Assembly: GCA_028696165.1 (NCBI GenBank)
Contig: JAQVHQ010000008.1
Location: forward strand, 1-64,000
Source: Lachnospiraceae bacterium
Lineage (GTDB): Bacteria; Bacillota; Clostridia; Lachnospirales; Lachnospiraceae
Direction of reading: 5' to 3'
DNA: 64,000 nt
Part shown: positions 53,128 through 62,237 of the stretch, in pieces
Numbering within the stretch: the first letter of the stretch is position 1
Layout: every line of letters starts with the position of its first letter
Notes under the pieces: model-generated
Database searches by the model: none
Told to the model about the DNA's origin: nothing
What the model saw: only the letters and a program-made list of their open reading frames with translations
Made by a program: the position numbers and the translations under genes

Positions 53128-54759
53128 ATGAAAGAAAAAGTCACACTTAGAAAACCGGTTTTTATTACCATGTGCATCGTCTACATAGGTATTATTATAC
53201 TTGGACTGGTATCACCGGAAGCATTTGCAGCTGTGGAGGATACGATTGTTACTTTCGCATGTTCAAACTTTGGATGGGCATATGAGTTGTTGACCCTGGC
53301 GCTGGTTGGATTTTGTGTATGGGTGATTTTCTCAAAGAAAATTGGCAGCATCAAGTTAGGGGGAAAAGACGCAAAGCCTATCATGGGTAAATGGAGCTGG
53401 TTTGTTATTTCTCTATGTGGTGGAATTGCTACAGGAATAGTGTTCTGGGGAATTGCAGAACCGGTCACTCATTTTATGTCAGGGATACCTGGATTTGCCG
53501 ATATAGGTACAGAGAACAGTAGCGCAGCTTTGCTTGCACTTAGTACCTGTTATCTGCATTGGGGTGTCTCGGAATATGCTTATTATTGTGTGGCTGGAAT
53601 CGTCATTGGAGTTGCTGTGTACAATCTGAAATTACCTTATAGAATAAGCTCATGCTTATACCCGCTGATTGGAAAAAGAGCAATGGGTGCAGTTGGAACG
53701 GTCATTGATATTCTCTGTGTCTTTGGTCTTGCGGGAGGTGTTTCTGCTTCGTTGTGTGAAGGGGCTTTACAGATTGGTGCGGGAATTGGTATTTTGCAGA
53801 ATGTTACACCGGGTAAAGTTATGTGGATTATTATATTAATCGCAGTAGTTATTACCTTTATTCTCTCCAGCTATACAGGAATCAGTAAAGGTGTACGTTT
53901 CTTCTCTGATAAAAATGCAAAACTTTTTATTGTTCTGCTTGCATTTGTACTGTTTACAGGACCTACCAGCTATATCCTGAATCTGGCAACGGAGGCGTTT
54001 GGATTCCATGTGACGAACTTTTTCCGCCAGTCTCTTTATCTGGGTGCTTTTGACAAAGACCAGTGGCCAACGTGGTGGACAGTTAATTATTGGAGCTGGA
54101 TGATTGCTTATGCACCATTGATGGGAATCTTTCTTGCGAAAGTTGCCAGGGGAAGAACACTCAAAGAGTTTGTTTTGTATAACTTCCTGTATCCGGGAAT
54201 ATTTGGTGTTCTGTGGTTTGGTGTATTTGGCGGTGCTTCTATTAATTTTCAGATTAAAAATGGAGTTATCTGGAATACGATGCAGACAAAGGGGACAGAA
54301 TCTGCAGTTTATGCATTCTTTGATAATCTGCCATTTTCGCAGATATTGTGTGTAGTATTTTTATTTACGGTATTTATTTCCATTGTAACTCTGGCAGATT
54401 CCATGACTACAACGATTTCATCGCTGTCTATCAATGTCAAGAATGCCGCAACGGTTGAACCGCCGGCTAAGGTCAAGATTTTCTGGGGACTGACATTGTC
54501 TCTGGTAGCATTTGTAAATCTGGCAACCGCAAACTCTGTAGGTGCAGTCAGTGGAATCGATGCGACAAAGCAGCTGGCAATTCTTGCCGCGTTCCCACTT
54601 TTGATTGTCATGATATTAATCGTTGTCAGCGGAGTTAAGATGCTGAGTCATTATGAACAGTATGATACCGTGGATCATCCGGAAGCATCTATTGTAGATC
54701 CAGCTTTTATCGCAGACTATGATGGTGATGATGCAGTAATTGACACTTTATTGACTTAA
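53128..54759 (+). CDS. BCCT family (betaine/carnitine/choline) transporter
   Basis: A 543-residue protein with 12 predicted helices. The BCCT landmarks are present: GIVFWGIAEPV (103-113), HWGVSEYAYY (144-153) and the tryptophan-rich helix WWTVNYWSWMIAYAP (316-330). The usual WxxWWxxW box has Met and Tyr in place of two tryptophans, which could alter substrate choice. Members import compounds with a quaternary ammonium group. Its place between lyase and hydratase genes suggests it brings in the betaine that the lyases split. GAGGAGG lies before the ATG. Confidence 0.92.
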   Translation: MKEKVTLRKPVFITMCIVYIGIIILGLVSPEAFAAVEDTIVTFACSNFGWAYELLTLALVGFCVWVIFSKKIGSIKLGGKDAKPIMGKWSWFVISLCGGIATGIVFWGIAEPVTHFMSGIPGFADIGTENSSAALLALSTCYLHWGVSEYAYYCVAGIVIGVAVYNLKLPYRISSCLYPLIGKRAMGAVGTVIDILCVFGLAGGVSASLCEGALQIGAGIGILQNVTPGKVMWIIILIAVVITFILSSYTGISKGVRFFSDKNAKLFIVLLAFVLFTGPTSYILNLATEAFGFHVTNFFRQSLYLGAFDKDQWPTWWTVNYWSWMIAYAPLMGIFLAKVARGRTLKEFVLYNFLYPGIFGVLWFGVFGGASINFQIKNGVIWNTMQTKGTESAVYAFFDNLPFSQILCVVFLFTVFISIVTLADSMTTTISSLSINVKNAATVEPPAKVKIFWGLTLSLVAFVNLATANSVGAVSGIDATKQLAILAAFPLLIVMILIVVSGVKMLSHYEQYDTVDHPEASIVDPAFIADYDGDDAVIDTLLT

Positions 54760-54809
54760 CGATGATAGTATCGCATTGGAAATTTAAAAAGTAAAAAGGG
54801 AGAAAAAAC

Positions 54810-56822
54810 ATGGAAAACAAAACAATTGATGAAGCTATGGTAATCAAACTAGATGATGTGCTTCCTGAATATCCCAAGATGGAAGAAGGATATCGCAGAG
54901 CACCAAGAAGAGAAGCAGAACTTTCAGAACATGACAAGGAGTTGGCACTTTGCAATGCCCTGCGTTATATTCCGGAAAAATATCATGAGCAGATGGTTGA
55001 AGAATTCATGGAAGAGTTAAAGGAACATGGAAGAATTTATGGCTATCGTTTTCGCCCGGAAGGAGCCATAAAGGGGAAATCAATTGATGAATATAAAGGA
55101 AATTGTATAGAAGGAAAAGCAATTCAGGTCATGATTGATAATAATCTGGATTTTGATGTGGCACTTTATCCATATGAATTGACCACTTACGGAGAGACTG
55201 GACAGGTATGTCAGAATTGGATGCAGTATCGTTTGATTAAAAAATATCTGGAAGCACTTACCAGTGAACAGACACTGGTCATGGAGTCAGGACATCCGGT
55301 AGGACTTTTCAAATCCCACGCTATGGCACCACGTGTTATTATCACGAATGGATTGATGGTGGGAGAGTTTGATAATCAGAAATCTTTTAATCGCGCAGCA
55401 GCAATCGGGGTGGCCAACTATGGGCAGATGACTGCCGGTGGATGGATGTACATCGGACCACAGGGAATCGTCCATGGAACTTTTAATACGTTGCTAAATG
55501 CAGGGCGCTTAAAATTAAATATTCCTCAGGAAGGAAATCTGGAAGGGCGTCTATTTGTATCCTCTGGCCTTGGCGGCATGAGTGGAGCACAGGGAAAGGC
55601 AGCTGAAATAGCAGGTGCAGTAGCCATTATTGCAGAAGTAGATGAGTCCAGAATCATCACAAGATATACCCAGGGATGGGTGAAGAAATATACAGACAGC
55701 CTGGATGAGGCCACAGCATGGGCAAAAGAAGAAATGGATGCAAAACGTCCATGTGCGATTGCATACCATGGAAATATTGTGGATTTGTTGGAGTATCTTC
55801 TAGAGAAAGAGATTCATGTAGATCTTCTTTCAGACCAGACGTCCTGCCATGCACAGTATGAAGGTGGTTATTGTCCACAGGGGTTGAGTTTTGAGGAACG
55901 TACCCGTATGCTGGATGAAAATAAAGAGGAATTCTGTAAGAGAGTAAAGCAGACACTGATTCATCACTATAAGTTGATTTGCAGATTGTCTGAGAAAGGA
56001 ACTTATTTCTTTGATTATGGAAACAGTTTCTTAAAGTCTGTATATGATGCCGGAGAACAGTCTATCTGTAAAAATAAAAAGGATGACACAGAAGGCTTTA
56101 TATTCCCTTCTTATGTGGAAGATATTCTTGGACCACAGCTGTTTGACTTTGGATATGGTCCATTCCGATGGGTGTGCCTGAGCGGAAAAGAAGAAGATCT
56201 GGAGACAACTGACCGGGCCGCTATGGAGTGTATCGATAAAGACAGAAGATACCAGGATTTGGACAATTACATCTGGGTGCGTGATGCAAAGAAGAACAAA
56301 CTCGTTGTAGGAACACAGGCAAGGATTCTCTATCAGGATGCCATGGGCAGAACAAAAATAGCGTTGAAGTTTAATGAGATGGTACGAAACGGAGAAATCG
56401 GACCTGTTATGATGGGAAGAGATCATCACGATACCGGCGGAACAGATTCACCTTTCCGTGAGACTTCTAATATCAAGGATGGTTCTAATATTATGGCTGA
56501 TATGGCGACACAATGTTTCGCTGGAAATGCTGCGAGGGGTATGAGTATGATCGCAATCCATAATGGAGGTGGAGTTGGTATTGGTAAATCCATCAATAGT
56601 GGTTTTGGTATGGTTTTAGATGGAAGCGAACGTGTAGACACGATTCTACGTATGGCTATGCCATGGGATACGATGGTGGGAGTTTCAAGAAGAGCTTGGG
56701 CTCGTAATGAAAATTCATTGACCACTTGTGTGGAATACAACCAGATCTATGGAGAGGAAAATCATATTACGCTGCCATATCTGGTTAAAGATGAGATTAT
56801 CAGAAAGGCAATAAAAGAATAA
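54810..56822 (+). CDS. Urocanate hydratase family protein (possible thiourocanate hydratase)
   Basis: A 670-residue protein of the long form of the urocanase family. The NAD-binding stretch SSGLGGMSGAQGKAAEIAG is near 250-268, DQTSCHAQYEGG near 343, GRDHHDTGGTDSPFRET near 537, and HNGGGVGIGKS near 590. Urocanase adds water to urocanate in histidine breakdown; a close relative acts on thiourocanate made by ergothionase. No hutI, hutG or ftcD lies in the window and no MIO-type HAL is present, so the second role fits better. AAAAAGGGAG precedes the ATG. Confidence 0.85.
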   Translation: MENKTIDEAMVIKLDDVLPEYPKMEEGYRRAPRREAELSEHDKELALCNALRYIPEKYHEQMVEEFMEELKEHGRIYGYRFRPEGAIKGKSIDEYKGNCIEGKAIQVMIDNNLDFDVALYPYELTTYGETGQVCQNWMQYRLIKKYLEALTSEQTLVMESGHPVGLFKSHAMAPRVIITNGLMVGEFDNQKSFNRAAAIGVANYGQMTAGGWMYIGPQGIVHGTFNTLLNAGRLKLNIPQEGNLEGRLFVSSGLGGMSGAQGKAAEIAGAVAIIAEVDESRIITRYTQGWVKKYTDSLDEATAWAKEEMDAKRPCAIAYHGNIVDLLEYLLEKEIHVDLLSDQTSCHAQYEGGYCPQGLSFEERTRMLDENKEEFCKRVKQTLIHHYKLICRLSEKGTYFFDYGNSFLKSVYDAGEQSICKNKKDDTEGFIFPSYVEDILGPQLFDFGYGPFRWVCLSGKEEDLETTDRAAMECIDKDRRYQDLDNYIWVRDAKKNKLVVGTQARILYQDAMGRTKIALKFNEMVRNGEIGPVMMGRDHHDTGGTDSPFRETSNIKDGSNIMADMATQCFAGNAARGMSMIAIHNGGGVGIGKSINSGFGMVLDGSERVDTILRMAMPWDTMVGVSRRAWARNENSLTTCVEYNQIYGEENHITLPYLVKDEIIRKAIKE

Positions 56823-56851
56823 AATTTTCTCAAGGGGGAAACTTTAGTAAA

Positions 56852-58555
56852 ATGAAGCAGGAAAAAAAGAATACAGAAGAAATAAATATAGAAGAGCCTG
56901 TCAATATAGCTCAGACGGTAGTAAAAGCTTTGGAACATGAGAATGTGGAATACGCGTTTGGAATTCCAGGGGAAGAAAATCTTGATTTTTTGGAAGCACT
57001 GGGTGAATCAGAAAAAATCAAACCAGTGATTGTGAGACATGAGCAGGGAGCTGCTTTTATGGCTGACGTATACGGAAGACTGACAGGTAAGGCTGGAGTA
57101 TGTTTTGCCACTTTAGGACCTAGAGCAACGAACCTGATTACAGGAGTCGCAGATGCCAATGGAGATGGAGCGCCTCTGGTTGCAATCACTGCGCAGGTGG
57201 CAACAGATAAGATTCATCTTACTTCTCATCAGTATCTGGACCTTGAGTGTCTTTTCCGGCCGATAACAAAACGTACGAAGATGGTAATGCGCCCGGAATC
57301 CGTGAATGAAATCGTGCGTATGTCATTTAAATATGCGGAAAATGAACGCCCCGGAGCAACACATATCTGTATTCCGGATGATGTGGCAAAATTACCCGTT
57401 GAAGAAGGCGTTGCAAGAAAACTTTTGAACAGACCTAAATTACAGAAAGAATACGCAGATGTATCCAATATCGAACATGCAGCAGCTATGGTGTTCAAGG
57501 CAAAGAATCCTGTTATCCTGGTAGGACATTCCGCGGTACGTTCTCATGCAGCAGAAGCACTACGGGCTTTTGCTGAGAACCTGCATATACCTGTAGTCAA
57601 CACGATGATGGCCAAAGGAATCATTTCTTATGACAGTCCATATTCTATGTGGACCGTGGGAATTCCTCAAAAAGATTATCCTAATGCAATTCTGGACCGT
57701 GCTGATGTTGTGCTGGCAGTAGGGTATGATATCGTAGAATTTGCACCAGTGAAGTGGAACATTAAGGATAACCACGAGATTATTCATATTGACTCCAGAC
57801 CGGCTCATATTAACAAATTATACCAGCCGCTGGTGGAAGTAGTAGGAGATATCAGCTATTCTCTGGAAATGATTTCTAATAGGTGTTCAGCGAAAGAAGA
57901 ACCACTGGAAGCTATGAAAATTAAAGCTATGATGGTGGAGGAAGATGCCGGCTATGCAGAGGATTATTCGTTCCCGGTAAAACCTCAGAAAATTCTGCAT
58001 GATGTTAGAAAAGCATTGGCACCGGATGATATTGTTATATCAGATGTGGGAGCCAATAAGATGTGGGTTGCCCGCCATTACCATTGCTATCAGCCCAATA
58101 CCTGCATCATATCCAATGGGTTTGCCACAATGGGAATTGCAGTACCAGGTTCTATAGCTGCTAAGATGGTTTATCCTCAAAAGCGCATTCTGGCTATAAC
58201 CGGAGACGGTGGATTCATGATGAACAGTCAGGAACTGGAGACAGCAGTACGTTACGAGATTCCAATTGTTGTGCTGATTTTAAGGGACAGCAGCTATGGA
58301 TTGATTAAATGGAAACAGGAAGATCGCTTCGGAAGACATTTCTTTGTGGATTTTGCAAATCCTGATTTTGTGAAACTGGCAGAAAGTATGCATGTAAAAG
58401 GATACCGTGTGGAAAAAGCAGAAGAACTTCCGGAAATTCTGGAGGATGCTTTTTCATCCGGTGTGCCTTGTGTGATTGACTGCCCAGTGGATTATGCTGA
58501 GAATACAAAACTGACAGAACATTTAAAAGAAGTGGAAGTCCGTTTATCGAAATAA
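56852..58555 (+). CDS. Thiamine-diphosphate-dependent enzyme, acetolactate synthase-like
   Basis: A 567-residue protein of the AHAS/AlsS superfamily. VRHEQGAAFM gives the cofactor-activating Glu64, GPRATNLITGVADANGDGAP follows near 95, and the TDP/Mg motif GDGGFMMNSQELETA starts near 451. The usual Asn of that motif region is in RDSSYG form. There is no small-subunit gene. It might condense or decarboxylate a 2-oxo acid. In this operon, sandwiched between a hydratase and a lyase, it may instead act on the ring-opened or thio-intermediate; this is inference. GGGGGAAA precedes the ATG. Confidence 0.82.
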   Translation: MKQEKKNTEEINIEEPVNIAQTVVKALEHENVEYAFGIPGEENLDFLEALGESEKIKPVIVRHEQGAAFMADVYGRLTGKAGVCFATLGPRATNLITGVADANGDGAPLVAITAQVATDKIHLTSHQYLDLECLFRPITKRTKMVMRPESVNEIVRMSFKYAENERPGATHICIPDDVAKLPVEEGVARKLLNRPKLQKEYADVSNIEHAAAMVFKAKNPVILVGHSAVRSHAAEALRAFAENLHIPVVNTMMAKGIISYDSPYSMWTVGIPQKDYPNAILDRADVVLAVGYDIVEFAPVKWNIKDNHEIIHIDSRPAHINKLYQPLVEVVGDISYSLEMISNRCSAKEEPLEAMKIKAMMVEEDAGYAEDYSFPVKPQKILHDVRKALAPDDIVISDVGANKMWVARHYHCYQPNTCIISNGFATMGIAVPGSIAAKMVYPQKRILAITGDGGFMMNSQELETAVRYEIPIVVLILRDSSYGLIKWKQEDRFGRHFFVDFANPDFVKLAESMHVKGYRVEKAEELPEILEDAFSSGVPCVIDCPVDYAENTKLTEHLKEVEVRLSK

Positions 58556-58599
58556 TGGAAATCAATCTTTGTTAAACAAAATTTCAGGAGGGAAACAAA

Positions 58600-60126
58600 A
58601 TGAAAAAGTGTATTGAATTAACAGATTGTAAGATTTCGCTGGATGAATTCATGCAGATTGTAAATAAGGAAGCTGCCATTTCTTTTAGCGAAGAAATGGT
58701 AATGAAAATAAAAAAAAGCAGAAAAATGATTAATGATTTCTTAGCAGAAAATCGTCCTATATATGGTGTGACCACTGGGTTTGGTGAAAATGTCCGATAT
58801 GCAATATCTCCAGATGATGCGATTACTCTTCAGAAAAATATTGTGAGATCTCATTCTGTTTCGGTAGGGGAACCTCTTTCGGAAACAAATGTAAGAGCAA
58901 TCATGTTAATGCAAATCTTAAATGTAGGAAAAGGTTATTCAGGAATTAAGCTGGATACCATTTCATTAATAAAAGATTTTTTGAATAATGACATATATCC
59001 TTTTGCACCAGGAAATGGTTCTGTAGGATATCTATCTGTGGAAGGTCATATTACGCTTACCTATATGGGGGAAGGATATATTTTCTATAAAGGTGAGAAA
59101 AAAGAAGCTACTTATGTATTAAAACAAATAGGGTTAAAACCGGTCGAGTTTGCATGTAAGGAAGGACTGAGTTTATTAAATGGTTCTACTTCCGTAACAG
59201 GGCTTGGACTTGTGGCGGTGTACGAGATGAAAAAGGCATTGGACAATTTAGAAGTATGTGGAGCGATGGTGTTTGAGGCATTGCAGGGAACCGTCAAATG
59301 CCTTGATGAAAGATTACATATTGTTAAAAATCATGAAGAACAGCTAAATACAGCAATAAAGATTGCACGTATGCTGAAAACAAGTGAAATATGTGAGAAA
59401 TATAAGGAGAGCAGGGTGCAGGATCCTTACGTGCTTCGTTGCATGGTTCAAATATTAGGTGCTGCCAGGAAGCTGGTAAAAGAAGCAGAAGAAGTAATCG
59501 TGGATGAAATGCATGGAGTTAGTGATAATCCGGAATTGTTTGAGGACAGTAACGGTGGAGTTGCTTTAATGAGTGGGAATTTTGATGGAAGTTATGTGGG
59601 AAGTCATGCTGATATGTTGGGAATGGCGGCTGCAATGGTCGGAAATCTGGCCGAGAGGTGTATAGACAGAATGGTAAACAGATATTTAAATAATGGTTTA
59701 CCAGCTTTTCTGGCTCCAAATCCTGGACTGAATAATGGGTTTATGATTCCGCAGTATACTGCAGCGGGACTTTTAAATGAAATAAAAATATTGGCAACCT
59801 CATGTAGTATAGACAGTATACCAACATGTGCGGAACAGGAATCACCGGTATCTTTTGCATATTTTGCCAGCAAAAAGGCAATCGAAATAGCAGAAAAGTT
59901 AGATTATATTATTGCAATTGAATATATGACAGCAGCGCAGGCAATTGAATTACAAAAGCCACTGAAACCATCTTCCGTGACAGAGACTGTGTGCAGTAAG
60001 ATCAGAGAAAAAGTTGATTTTGCAGAGAATGACAGATATTTTTATCCGGATATTGAAAATCTATTTTATATGGTGAAAAGTCAGGAACTTGTGGATTGTG
60101 CCCGTAATCAGAAAATGAGCCAATAA
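58600..60126 (+). CDS. Ergothionase-like lyase of the HAL superfamily, MIO-less (paralogue 3)
   Basis: A 508-residue protein. It shows IYGVTTGFG (Tyr55), LQKNIVRSHSVSVGE, GVSDNPE, NNGFMIPQYTAAG and AEQESPVSFA. The MIO loop is replaced by GSVGYLSVEGH (140-150). It shares with paralogue 1 the segments FGENVRYAIS/VGDNVKYAVS and GNFDGSxVxxHADML, so these two form one subgroup. It is more A+T-rich in codon choice than the rest of the operon. GGAGGG lies before the ATG, 45 nt after the TDP enzyme gene. Last gene of the operon. Confidence 0.8.
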   Translation: MKKCIELTDCKISLDEFMQIVNKEAAISFSEEMVMKIKKSRKMINDFLAENRPIYGVTTGFGENVRYAISPDDAITLQKNIVRSHSVSVGEPLSETNVRAIMLMQILNVGKGYSGIKLDTISLIKDFLNNDIYPFAPGNGSVGYLSVEGHITLTYMGEGYIFYKGEKKEATYVLKQIGLKPVEFACKEGLSLLNGSTSVTGLGLVAVYEMKKALDNLEVCGAMVFEALQGTVKCLDERLHIVKNHEEQLNTAIKIARMLKTSEICEKYKESRVQDPYVLRCMVQILGAARKLVKEAEEVIVDEMHGVSDNPELFEDSNGGVALMSGNFDGSYVGSHADMLGMAAAMVGNLAERCIDRMVNRYLNNGLPAFLAPNPGLNNGFMIPQYTAAGLLNEIKILATSCSIDSIPTCAEQESPVSFAYFASKKAIEIAEKLDYIIAIEYMTAAQAIELQKPLKPSSVTETVCSKIREKVDFAENDRYFYPDIENLFYMVKSQELVDCARNQKMSQ

Positions 60127-60274
60127 TAGAAAAGATTAGTATAAAGAAACATAAATTTAACCCTCCCTGATAAATATTTGTATTTACAGTGTAGTATAAA
60201 TCGCTTACAATTGCATTATAAGAAATTGATGATTACTATTCACTAAGATAAAGTGAAAACAAGGGAGGACAAAT

Positions 60275-61432
60275 ATGTATTGCGGAAATTGTGGGAATAG
60301 AATACCGGATGATTCAAGCTTTTGTCCGGAATGTGGTACTCCGCTTGAGGATATGCACGAAAAAAAGCAAGGAGAAACTTATTTTAAAAGTAAAAAATAT
60401 CAATACGAAGAGGATGAACCAGAGAAAAAATCAAGTGTACTGCCGGTACTGATTACATGTGTTGGTTGCCTGATTGTGGTGGGCATTATCATTATAGGAT
60501 TTATGATATTGGGTAATACAAAAGGAGACGAAACAGCGCAGGCAGAGAGTGCTTCAGAACCTCAGGTACAAGTGGGAGAAGAAGTACAGGCTGGTGAGAA
60601 TGATACAGAGGCGAAAGATCCGGATGAAGTGGAAAAAACAGATATTGTAGAGCCGGAAGAAACTCCTGAAAGCTTATCGCCGGAAGAAATACAGGCCGCA
60701 GAAAAGGCAGAAGCACAGGCAAAGGCCAAGGCGGAAGCAGAGGCAAAAGCTAAGGCTGATGCTCAAGCGGCAGCAGCAGGGGAATATGTGATAGCGAATA
60801 GTTCAACCGTAACTTTGACGCAGGCAGACATATCAAGTCTCAGTGCAGACCAGCTTCGCCTGGCCATTAATGAAATCTATGCCCGCCATGGACGAATGTT
60901 CAAAGATCAGGAACTGCAGGCATATTTCAATGGAAAAAGCTGGTACCAGGGAACTATTCAACCAGATGCATTTCAGGAAAGTATGCTGTCTGCTTTAGAA
61001 AGACAGAACATACAGCTTATAAGTGCAAGAAAAGATTCTTTGACTGGACAGGCAGGAACTTCGTCGAATTCTGCAGGTGCGGTCGTTGGAAATGTCAGTC
61101 TGTATCCAGGAGACTATCATGATATTCGTATTTATGGGGACAATCCTGAGCGTGTAAATAATTATGTTACCGTAGTGATTTCGAATGTGACATCAACCGG
61201 ATTTGATTTTAAGATAACGAGATATAATACCCAGACGAATAATTATGACGTGATATTCAGGTCGCATACCGCTGTTTTTACCGGTAATGGAACAACAGCC
61301 ACATATTATGGACAGCAGTACACACTGAACTTCTCATTCCCAAGAATAACCGAACTGACCGTAACTGGATTCTCGGATGCAGAGGGAATCACATTTGCAA
61401 ATAATGGCATACCAGGACATGAATTCAGTTGA
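60275..61432 (+). CDS. Zinc-ribbon membrane protein with YARHG domain (copy B)
   Basis: A 385-residue paralogue of the gene at 44002. The zinc ribbon CGNCGNRIPDDSSFCPECG is followed by one membrane helix (about residues 53-80), an acidic then Ala/Glu/Lys-repeat linker (90-165, strongly helical), a YARHG domain (LRLAINEIYARHGRMFKDQE), and a different C-terminal beta-rich domain of ~110 residues. The first ~230 residues match copy A in plan and the C-terminus does not. Function unknown. GGGAGG lies before the ATG. Confidence 0.85.
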   Translation: MYCGNCGNRIPDDSSFCPECGTPLEDMHEKKQGETYFKSKKYQYEEDEPEKKSSVLPVLITCVGCLIVVGIIIIGFMILGNTKGDETAQAESASEPQVQVGEEVQAGENDTEAKDPDEVEKTDIVEPEETPESLSPEEIQAAEKAEAQAKAKAEAEAKAKADAQAAAAGEYVIANSSTVTLTQADISSLSADQLRLAINEIYARHGRMFKDQELQAYFNGKSWYQGTIQPDAFQESMLSALERQNIQLISARKDSLTGQAGTSSNSAGAVVGNVSLYPGDYHDIRIYGDNPERVNNYVTVVISNVTSTGFDFKITRYNTQTNNYDVIFRSHTAVFTGNGTTATYYGQQYTLNFSFPRITELTVTGFSDAEGITFANNGIPGHEFS

Positions 61433-61440
61433 TTGATATA

Positions 61441-61490
61441 TAAAAGGCTTAGAGAGGAATTTATAAATCTTCTTTAAGCCTTTATCATTT
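61441..61490 (+). terminator. Terminator after copy B
   Basis: AAAGGCTTA pairs with TAAGCCTTT across a 24-nt loop and is followed by ATCATTTT. Confidence 0.7.
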
Positions 61491-61519
61491 TGTGGGAATT
61501 TTGCAGGAATATAGAACAC

Positions 61520-61570
61520 AAAAAAAGAGTTATTAGATTTATTTCCTTCAATCTAATAACTCTTTTTTAT
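61520..61570. terminator. Perfect long hairpin with A/T flanks, bidirectional terminator
   Basis: AAAAAAGAGTTATTAGAT pairs perfectly with ATCTAATAACTCTTTTTT over 18 bp with a 12-nt loop. Confidence 0.85.
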
Positions 61571-61585
61571 TCGATGATATCTCCA

Positions 61586-61915
61586 TTGGACTATACCTTT
61601 CTGTTGGTTAATTCCAACCCTTCGTTTGAATTTGTGTTAAAAAATGATTTAATTACTTCTCTTACTTTTCTGGTGGTCTGTACCATCCTTTTCTTAAAAT
61701 TTTTCTTTGAGGTAAATCATTACGTTCTTGGTGGTCTGTACCATCCTTTCTTAAAATATTGTTTTAAGGTAAATCATTTACATTTTTGGTGGTCTGTACC
61801 ATCCTTTGCTTAATATTTGTTTTGAGGTAATTCTTCTACTTTTCTGGTGGTCTATACCTTCCTTTCTTAAAATATGAGATAAATCACTTAATATTTCGGT
61901 GGTCCATCCTCCTTA
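61586..61915. repeat. 58-bp degenerate tandem repeat array
   Basis: GGTGGTCTGTACCATCC and variants start at 61672, 61730, 61788 and 61846 (exactly 58 bp apart), then 61898 (52 bp later), with a worn copy near 61588. The whole unit, including a CTTAAAAT and GAGGTAAATCA stretch, is conserved, so these are not CRISPR spacers. Each unit carries a small dyad GGT-CTGT-ACC. Confidence 0.85.
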
Positions 61916-62177
61916 GCTCGTTTCGTTTTTTCTATGATTGAAGTATACTAAATAAGATAAAAAAAGTCAAGAGTAAATTGATAATAAAACTAAAAAATAT
62001 AGATTGAATAATAATTGTATAAAATATAATGAATTAACTGAAAATTATCTAAAAATAAGATAACATATAAAATATCACAATATATATAAAATGCAGGATA
62101 ATTATCGTGCAATGCTTGGTGGAGATATGAAAGCGTCTATTGGTCATACTGATATTGCGAATATTCACAGGAAATAG
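61916..62177. other. A+T-rich intergenic stretch, no supported gene
   Basis: Very A+T-rich, with a poly-A/T tract around 61950-62090. A 28-codon frame at 62092-62178 contains IGHTDIANI, which faintly recalls the end of a tyrosine recombinase, but this is too short to call. Confidence 0.5.
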
Positions 62178-62222
62178 TAAAAGAGGTGCTGTCATAGATA
62201 GTGTGACAGTGCCTCTTTTATT
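62178..62222 (-). terminator. Terminator of the second UroD-family gene
   Basis: TAAAAGAGG...CTGTCA pairs with TGACAG...CCTCTTTTA. Read on the minus strand it ends in CTCTTTTA, 16 nt after the gene. Confidence 0.75.
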
Positions 62223-62237
62223 ATTTCAGCTTTAAAT

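Noticed and set aside
49945-56822. Standard histidine-utilisation (hut) operon
   Set aside because: The lyases lack the MIO triad, there are three of them, and hutI, hutG and ftcD are absent, while a quaternary-amine transporter is present.
62092-62178. Short frame containing IGHTDIANI, possible end of a tyrosine recombinase
   Set aside because: Only 28 codons, no catalytic Arg or Tyr in view and no matching att-like repeat found, so the similarity may be chance.
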